A stretch of 64,000 bases of DNA from Nymphaea colorata (Eukaryota > Streptophyta > Magnoliopsida > Nymphaeales > Nymphaeaceae): positions 8,630,001-8,694,000 of the forward strand of contig NC_045150.1 of the NCBI RefSeq assembly GCF_008831285.2, written 5' to 3'. Both the position numbers and the translations under genes were made by a program. The notes beneath the pieces were generated by a model that worked only from the letters and a program-made list of their open reading frames with translations, did no database searches and was not told where the DNA came from. Shown here in pieces: positions 57,025-64,000 of this stretch. Numbering within the stretch: the first letter of the stretch is position 1; the number at the start of each line of letters is the position of its first letter.

Positions 57025-59690
57025 GAGCAGGGCAGAATTTGATCTTAAATATATGGATCTCAAACCATAAGAGTCTCATATCAAAGTAAATCTAAGGAAT
57101 GCAGCTCTACTACTACTAATACAACATGTATAATCGCAACTAATCTAACTAATAAAGAAGACAAAAATATTGACAATTAGTAAGCTTATAGACGTAAGCA
57201 AGAGTATGGTCAATATCATAGTTAGCGTCATAAAGAGAATAAATAAAATCGTAAAAATGTAAGGAAAAAAGAAAGGAAAATATTATCCTCTATGGGGTGT
57301 TTATGCACAATTTTTCTTTTTTACTGGTATACTGCAAAAGAGGGTCGGTCCCCCGAGTGACTTGGTTTGTGATCCACATCCAATGAGAGGGATGGAGGAT
57401 GACTGTAGAATATCTCACTCTCATTCCTTCGTGTTCCTATCAAGATCGTCATCATCATCATATCGCTCTTGTAGATAAACAAGTGTGTGGTTGTAATGAC
57501 ATTTCATCTTTTTAAATAGAATGAATAATTGATCATGATTTCATTTGTTCTCTACCTAGAAAATTAAGTCTTTTTATTTTAGTTTCAATTATGGTCACAA
57601 ACATCGTTATCGGGTTTTAAATGGTGAGGTTTTTTTTTAGTATAACTTATAAGAAAAAAAATGATAATATTTATAAAAAATTAGGAGAAAATAAAATACA
57701 TGAGAAACTAACAAGACAACATAAAAAAAAGGTATATAATCAAGGAATAAAAATTTAAAAATTGAAACAAGCTCTGACATTCAAAAATGTGGAAAAAAAA
57801 CACCTAAATGAAAAAAAAAAGGGGGAAACATGTTTTTTTTTAAAAAAAACCAATAGTTTTTGCCAATTTTTTTCGACTGACTTGTTTTTCGCATTTTTAA
57901 CACATTTTTATTATTATGGTTTCCATTAATCAAGTGCATCTTGGACCTACTCTGAAGAGTTTCAATCTTTCATCAAATCGCCAAATCTTGCTGGTAGTCC
58001 AAAATCCTCAAACCCAGCGAGAGAAAAAAAAAAGAAATAAAGAACAACATATTCAAGATCAATAATTTCTGAGTTACGACAAGCAAGAAGGGCCTTCGCG
58101 AATAAGCGACTGGCCTTGATGCTATTCTCGGGTTTGATGGTAATTACTAAATTTAGAGCGGATCAAATAAATGTTCATGACATTGTACGTGTTCGTTCCG
58201 ATCACATAAATGTTCATGGAGCATATTGGAAGTGAAAAAGATTAGAGCGGGGCAGGAATATCTGATCTTAAATATGTGGATCTCAACTAACCTAAATAAC
58301 AAAGAATACAACGGTATTGACAATTAGTAAGCTTATAGAAGCAAGCAAATGTATGGTCGATATCAAAATTAGCATCACAGAGAGAATATATAAACTTATA
58401 AGAATGGAAGAAAAGAAGGAAAAATATTCTCCTTTAAGGGGTGTTTATGCAAAGTATACGCTAGAAAATACGTGTGTGATCCACATCGAGTGAGAGGGAT
58501 AGAGAGGCCAAGAAAATATCTCACTCATGTTTCCTAACATTTATCAAGACCATCGCCATCATCATATCACTCTTGCAGATAAACAAGTGAGTGGTTGTGA
58601 TGACATTTCATTTTTCAAGATAGAACGAATAAGTGATCCCATATGTTGTCTACCTAAGACATTGAGAATTCTAAATTTATTTTCCACCATAGTCACAAAT
58701 ATCGTTTTCGAGTTTTAAAAGTCAGGTTTTTTTCTATCATAATACAGTGAGCTTAAAAAGTGAGAAAAAATACATCTAAAATGAAAAAAATGCAAAAAAG
58801 AACAATTTTTTTTTTTCATTTTGGCATTTTTCAAATAACAGCGTTTCTTTACCCATTTTTTTCAGCTGACTTATTTTTTGCAGTTTTAAAGTGTTTTTTT
58901 AACATATAAATTTTTTATGATTAGGGTTTCCACTAATGAAATGCATATGGGCCTTAATCTCACAAGCGGAGTTATCAAGGGTCCCAAAGCCAATAATAGT
59001 CAACATCACATGCATGGCTGGCATTTTAACAAGTATAGCCCCATGTCTGGTGGAATAAATGTCTGGCGGTCCGTGCACACGAGCCGAGCCTGAGCTTGGT
59101 CAGCTCAAGCTTGACTCGACTCGATTAAAAACTCGGACTCGAGCTCGTCTCAAACTCGACTCGAGCTACTTATAGCAATCTCTAGCTCGACTTCACAAAT
59201 TTGACCTCGAACTCGACTCTTTTAACCAATTTAACTCGTTTAGGTATTAATTCGTTTAACGTTAACTTGTGTAAGCATTAACTTGTTTTACTCGTGTAAC
59301 TCGTGAAATCGGTTTTGACAATGTTATATAAAAATTCGGTTTGCGAGTCGAGTCGAGTATAAACGAGTCAAGTTCTTAAAAAGCGACTCGACTCGTTTGT
59401 CGTCTCGAGTATCTTTGTAAGCTTGAACTCGGCTTGTTTACGATTCCCATAAGCACTATTTGCACTTTAGTTAAAAAGTTAAAAAGGTGTCCGGCCTTCC
59501 ACCGAGGTCCCCAAATAGCCTGAAAACCCAGGACTGGTTTTGACCTCTTATAGAATCACAAAATCTTGCTAAAAAAAATCGACCAACAAAGAAAAGAAAA
59601 ACTTAGTATTGTGAAGATCAAGAATTTTTTAGTTAGCACAAGCAAGAAAAGACTTTGCGAATAGGCGACTAGTTTTGAATTCGAAACCCA
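57025..59690. repeat. Tandem duplication of a ~1.1-kb segment
   Basis: Copy 1 about 57025..58130, copy 2 about 58244..59690. Shared landmarks: GATCTTAAATAT, TTGACAATTAGTAAGCTTAT, GGGGTGTTTATGCA, GTGATCCACATC, GATAAACAAGTG, and a terminal GCGAATA-GCGACT. Copy 2 is longer because a MITE (about 59068..59445) sits inside it. No gene is recognised in the unit. Confidence 0.85.
59068..59445. mobile_element. MITE of the GAGCTCGAG-rich family, copy 3 (decayed, inverted relative to copy 1)
   Basis: Left end GTCCGTGCACACGAGCCGAG resembles the copy-1 end; the interior (CTCTTTTAACC, TAACTTGTGTAAGCATTAAC, GTGTAACTCGTG) is similar to the reverse complement of copy 1. The right end is worn (AACTCGGCTTGTTTACG) and the target duplication is not clear. 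Confidence 0.6.
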
Positions 59691-60292
59691 TGATAGCCAC
59701 TTGCAGATGTTGAGACCTACCGTGTTTGCATCAGAAAAAAATTTCCAGGTTCGAGGTGTCTAGGTGGGAAATTAAGATATAGGTTGCAATGGGTCAACAA
59801 ATTGATTCCCTTGTTCCATATTTGGATCATCACTTTAGAACCAAAATACTCTTTCAATCAGAACGGAAATTATGATTTAAAATGCGATTCAGTTTGAATC
59901 CGACAGTATCTTCCTACTTGAACCGGGGCGTTCTTGGGCACCAGCTGTTAGATTCTGAAACAATGTCATAAGTTTTCTGGATTTGGATGAGCTCATCCAA
60001 ACTCTTTGGTTTCAGATCTAATGTTACATTTCGGATCTGAATTCAGATATAGAGGATCAAATCTGTTTGTAAATGGAACTGGAACTACCGGTCTGTCGAT
60101 TTGTCTTCCAAGCTTCGGTCGGTACTTAAAATGGATAAGATTTCTGGTAGCTGGTCAACAGAAGGTAATATTGAAACTTTGATTATCTGATTGGGTTGCT
60201 TGTGATTGGCACCAAATTGATGGGATGCCATAAATTCATACAATTAATTTCATAAATGAATGCGAAGAACTCAAGGGATTTCACCAACTAGG

Positions 60293-61176
60293 TGGGCTGC
60301 GCATGAGCTCTCCTGTTTGAGCTGGACTTGGCTCAAAAAAGTTGAGCTCAGGCTCGGCTTGAGCTCGAGTTGAACTCCACAAAACAAGCTTGAGCTCGAC
60401 TTGACGATACAGTGTCAAGCTCTCCGCTCGGACTCAGGTCGAAATGAGTTAAATGAATTAAGCAAGTTGTGCTTGTGCTCAGGAAAAATTGGTACAGGAA
60501 GCTGTAGATACACTTCTTGATCATGGGATCCGCAGACAACCAATGAGGGACGGTCACAATAAAATTTACAAGTCGTTTTCAGATGTAATTGAAGGTAAAG
60601 AGGAAAGATTTTGTGAGACTCTACTTGGTAAACGGGTCGATTATTCGGGTCGTTCCGTCATTGTGGTCAGCCCTTCGCTTTCACTGCATCAATGTGGATT
60701 ACCTCGAGAAATAGCAATAGAGCTTTTTCAAACATTTGTAATTTATGGTCTAATCAGACAACATCTTGCTTGCTAAAAGTAAAATTCGGGAAAAAGAACC
60801 CATTGTATGGGAAATACTTCAAGAAGTTATGCAGGGGCATCCACGTTTCTTTAACTTTTTTAACTCTTTTCTTTTAACTGATTCAACTATGAATGACGGA
60901 AAATCTTAAGAAAAAAATGCACATATTCTGCATCCAAATGAATCGGTTTTATGTAGTTGGTGAAACAGTTTTTGTGACTCAGGGGACTGGCTTCATGTAG
61001 TCGAGCCGAGCCAAGTTTAAATGAGTTCTTTTCTTAAAACTCGAACTCAACTCATTTAACATCTCATGCATAAATTTAACCTCGAGCTTGACTCGTTTAT
61101 AAACGAGGCTCAAGTCAAGTTTTTACAAGCAAGTTTGAGTTGAACCTGAGTTGGCTTGACTCGTCGTGCAGCCCTG
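60293..61176. mobile_element. MITE of the GAGCTCGAG-rich family, copy 4, carrying a plastid DNA insert
   Basis: Left end TGGGCTGCGCATGAGC, right end GACTCGTCGTGCAGCCCTG, imperfect inverted repeats. Flanks CAACTAGG (60285..60292) and CAAGTAGG (61177..61184) are an 8-bp target duplication with one mismatch. GAGCTCGAG-type words fill about 60293..60475 and 61000..61176; between them lies plastid rpoC1 sequence (60483..60843) plus about 150 bp of AT-rich DNA. Confidence 0.7.
60483..60843 (+). pseudogene. rpoC1: Nuclear copy of a plastid rpoC1 fragment (NUPT)
   Basis: Encodes an internal piece of the plastid RNA polymerase beta' subunit: [79 protein letters not shown], then after a small frame-breaking deletion near 60770 the segment [20 protein letters not shown] continues in another frame. 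The piece starts and ends inside the gene, has no start codon context, and is surrounded by nuclear repeat sequence, so it is a transferred, non-functional fragment. High similarity to plastid sequence suggests it is not very old. Confidence 0.93.
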
Positions 61177-62290
61177 CAAGTAGGGGCTGGCACCAGCCGT
61201 GTCTAGCAGTGGAGGCACTGCAAAAGTTTAGGCTCGTGAATCCAAGATTGATAGAAAAGTCTAACTGAACTGAGACTGCTTCTTTGTAAAGCCAAGCAAA
61301 AGACATGTATATTTGCTGTACAACCCACAAAGGAACCAAGCAATCTAATGCTGCATCCGAACCCAGATCTAACAGAAAAGAAAATTGATCCATATCAGTG
61401 AGAGTTCAGCAGTAAGATTCAAAATTCCTCCAGTAGAATTATTTGAATCTACTTTTAAGTTCCACATACCAAACCTGAAGGCTTAACCATATCCCCAATC
61501 AAATTGTTGCCTAAAATGAGTCCAAAACTGTGTGTATATATATATATATATATATAGTAATAATAATAGTAATAATAAACCAAGAAAAAAGGGTTTCCTG
61601 TAATCTCCAGCAATCGGAGAGAGGATCGGTTCAAGAGGTCTGTCTTTCCAAGAAACTTTGGATGCCGCCCATCACGAAGATGAATGGCATCCGAGAATCT
61701 AGAAAGTGTTTTCTGTTGAGGGAAATTCAGCTGTACTTTTGCTGGTGCCGGTGCCATTCATTCAGGAAACGATCATGTTGAAAAGAAACTTGTGTGGGCC
61801 AGTTTTACTAGTTTTCTTCTTTCTTTCTTTCTCTGAGCAGATAATATATAGGAACTACTTTTGGAGAATTTCTTTTCTGCTGTTCAATTGAAACCAGTAT
61901 CGATACTACCATTCTTCTCTCAGTGCAGATGGGAACAAGGAATATCCTTTGGATATTTGTAATGAATGATCAATTCCATAAAAGAAATTCTAAGGATTCA
62001 CATAATCTCTCTCTCTCTCTCCCTGTGTGGACAAGCGCCAGTCTTGCACAAATCATGTTTTCCTGTCTGGCCAGGAATACCTTTACAGTTGGTGCGTTCT
62101 AAAGTTTTCTGACAGACATTATTGATTCCGTTCGTCTAATTTGGTTGCCATTATTTATTTGACTCCATTCACACATTAAGCAGCTAAGTATCTGGATTTT
62201 GCTGCACATTAGTTTCTCCTGCTCCAAAGCAAATTAATCCCTTTGTACGTCCTGACCTTGTATTGATCGCATGTGTTAACACATCTTTGT
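61177..62290. other. Gene-free stretch
   Basis: (TA)n at 61530..61556 followed by (TAA)n-like repeats. ORFs on both strands around 61455..61780 show no recognisable family. (CT)n near 62006..62022. Confidence 0.4.
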
Positions 62291-62296
62291 GCAGTT

Positions 62297-62405
62297 TCAG
62301 TTCACGGGATGCACTTAAGAGCCTCACATCGAGATTTGAGGAGCTTTTAAGATCTCAGGATCTCGGATATAAGGGAAACCAGTCAAGTCCTGGAACTGTA
62401 GCATA
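62297..62405 (+). other. Possible terminal coding exon of an unrecognised gene or relic
   Basis: After a CTTTGTGCAG acceptor, one frame reads FSSRDALKSLTSRFEELLRS, then QDLGYKGNQSSPGTVA and a TAA stop at 62403-62405. The amphipathic helix-like content looks protein-coding. I found no convincing upstream exon in the window and do not recognise the family. Confidence 0.35.
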
Positions 62406-64000
62406 ATCTGGCCTTTTCATATGCTCAGTTAACCGCCATTAGTAAATAAACTGATTTCTTTCTTTCTTTTCAATTTGTAAACTGCAACCTGGGCTGAGAG
62501 ATGCATCATTCATCAACAACGTAATGTCAACTGAGTTCTTAGAAGAGTAGGTAGAACTGTTAAAGTAGATATCACATCTGCCCTTACAGGATCTGCAATT
62601 GCAGTTGGTTCGGGGACTACTTCAAAATAGTGCTACATGTATGAGCTCTCTTGTTACACACATCAAGCGTGCACCAAGTTCAAATCCCCAGCCAAAGCTA
62701 GTTATATGCACTACCCCTGTGCATGATTGTTCATGCATTGCTGTGTCAAATAGCCAGAATGCTTTTGGTTTGTCAAAAGAAATTAAATCCTCCTATAAGG
62801 ACAAAAGATCGAAAGTGGAAAAAAATATTCTAATGTAATTCACCAAGTTTCCAATTAAACATAGGGTTTCATTTGAATCCGAACCATTGACTTGTTTAAT
62901 TTTTCACTTGGCTGCTTTAAGCTAACCCACCTGTCCAAGATCGCATGACCTGCAGGCACAAGACACCCTTAGCGACTGTTCAACAATAGTAACAGTATGT
63001 TACTGTTTTATGTATTTGCCGAAAGATGAAAACACATTCATCGAACACTTTTTAAAGTGTTCCACAGATCTATTTCAACTTTTTGAGCAGATACATATAA
63101 GAATAACACACTCCCCTTACCAACTCACCCGTTCAAAACTTAACCACTAAAACTAGCTGCCATTTCTTTGGCAGGTCCACTGCTTGCAGGGAAGAGTTAG
63201 GGGAGTGTTGTCTAAAAGAAGGACAAACACGACGTCGGCGAATCTGATGCAGATCCAAGCCCACTAATCAGGTCCACTACCATGTCTTTGGAATCTGCAT
63301 CATCAACAGCATCTTCATGATCGAACATCACAAGTTATAGGATGGATTCGGGTCAGACATCATCTGTTTGCGTCATGCCGCAGATATGGTGATGATTCTG
63401 GAGAAACAAGGAACCATGTTCATGCTTCTGGAAATTAGAGTTGGATCCTCATCATCATCTTCTTCTTCTTCATCATCATATACATCATCATACAATATGT
63501 GGCATGGAGTCAGACAAGAAAGCTGACAGATGCATGGAACTGTTTGATGAAGATGATTATTATTGTCAAGTTGGTAATGCATGCACCAATAGAACTGTAT
63601 TAATAATTTATTCAAATTACAGATGAGATTGACGTTCTTGTTTTGTTTATTTCTCCTCTTCGTTTCTTTTCCTTATCGTTTACTTAAGGCCCTGGTAGAA
63701 TGGATGGACACAGTGTTTCACAATCTATGTTGCCTACATATCTCGCCAATTTAAGATTCTTCAAACTTTAAGAAGTTTTTTAAAGTGCAGTTGAAGTTCA
63801 ACCATTGGCTTTTCTCTTTCGTTTCATTGGAAGAGAAAAACTTCAACAATATTAAACTTGAATTAAAATCACGATGACGCTGAATAAAAAAATGCAAGCA
63901 ATAGGAGTACCATGAGGTTCAAGCGTCTTCTTTGTCGAAGTTTATCTTATCAACATGCTATTACGATAGATTGCTCCAGCACGGCAAGCCTCCAACTAAG
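62406..64000. other. Gene-free stretch to the window end
   Basis: No gene recognised. The Asp/Glu- or His-rich ORFs at 63373-63626 are products of a (CAT/CTT)n-like repeat near 63448..63490. Confidence 0.4.

Noticed and set aside
60489..60776. rpoC1 piece as a functional gene
   Set aside because: It is an internal fragment, has a frame break near 60770 and is embedded in a nuclear MITE.

Overview
This is a nuclear window from a flowering plant. The genes are interrupted by GT-AG introns, intergenic DNA is AT-rich with many (TA)n and (GA)n tracts, and the protein families are plant-specific or plant-typical: CBL-interacting kinases, DOG1-domain proteins, ORGAN-SIZE-RELATED/ARGOS proteins and an LRR-VI receptor-like pseudokinase. 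One nuclear insertion of plastid DNA is present. The lineage cannot be fixed by eye. The sharp GC difference between neighbouring genes (GC-rich CIPK at 10.3 kb and DOG1-like gene at 31 kb, AT-richer CIPK at 17-18 kb) would fit a monocot or an early-diverging angiosperm, but this is only a hint.

Layout. 0-3.3 kb: the 3' part of the gene for the largest subunit of RNA polymerase I (RPA1/NRPA1, + strand), with a GC-AG intron and an apparent one-base frameshift in an A-run. 4.1-9.8 kb: gene-poor DNA with microsatellites, MITE-like pieces and a duplicated relic of a Copia retrotransposon. 10.1-18.6 kb: two intronless CIPK genes facing each other, one of the CIPK12/18/19 type (+) and one of the CIPK2/10/20/5 type (-), with a 61-residue two-exon small gene between them. 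20-30 kb: a gene desert with a hAT-type MITE and relics. 31 kb: an intact DOG1-domain gene. 34.4 kb: a decayed LINE reverse transcriptase. 36.3 kb: a 64-residue OSR/ARGOS-like membrane protein. 38.6-39.3 kb: a broken DOG1-like copy. 40.3-46.9 kb: an 11-coding-exon LRR receptor-like pseudokinase (-), reconstructed exon by exon with consistent splice phases; its 5' UTR introns extend to about 48.7 kb. 49-64 kb: gene-poor DNA with a 1.1-kb tandem duplication, several MITEs, and a plastid rpoC1 fragment nested inside one MITE.

The genes do not form one pathway. The two CIPKs belong together as calcium/CBL-controlled kinases. The DOG1-like gene relates to seed dormancy/ABA families, the OSR protein to organ growth/ethylene, RPA1 to rRNA synthesis, and the RLK to surface signalling.

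I found no convincing undescribed biological system. The most informative observations are structural: (1) a hAT-like MITE in an RLK intron with a perfect 8-bp target duplication and a ~300-bp TA array inside it; (2) a plastid rpoC1 fragment lying between the two ends of another MITE; (3) several copies of a GAGCTCGAG-rich MITE family with loosely conserved ends; (4) an adjacent pair of CIPK genes from different clades that may preserve an old linkage.
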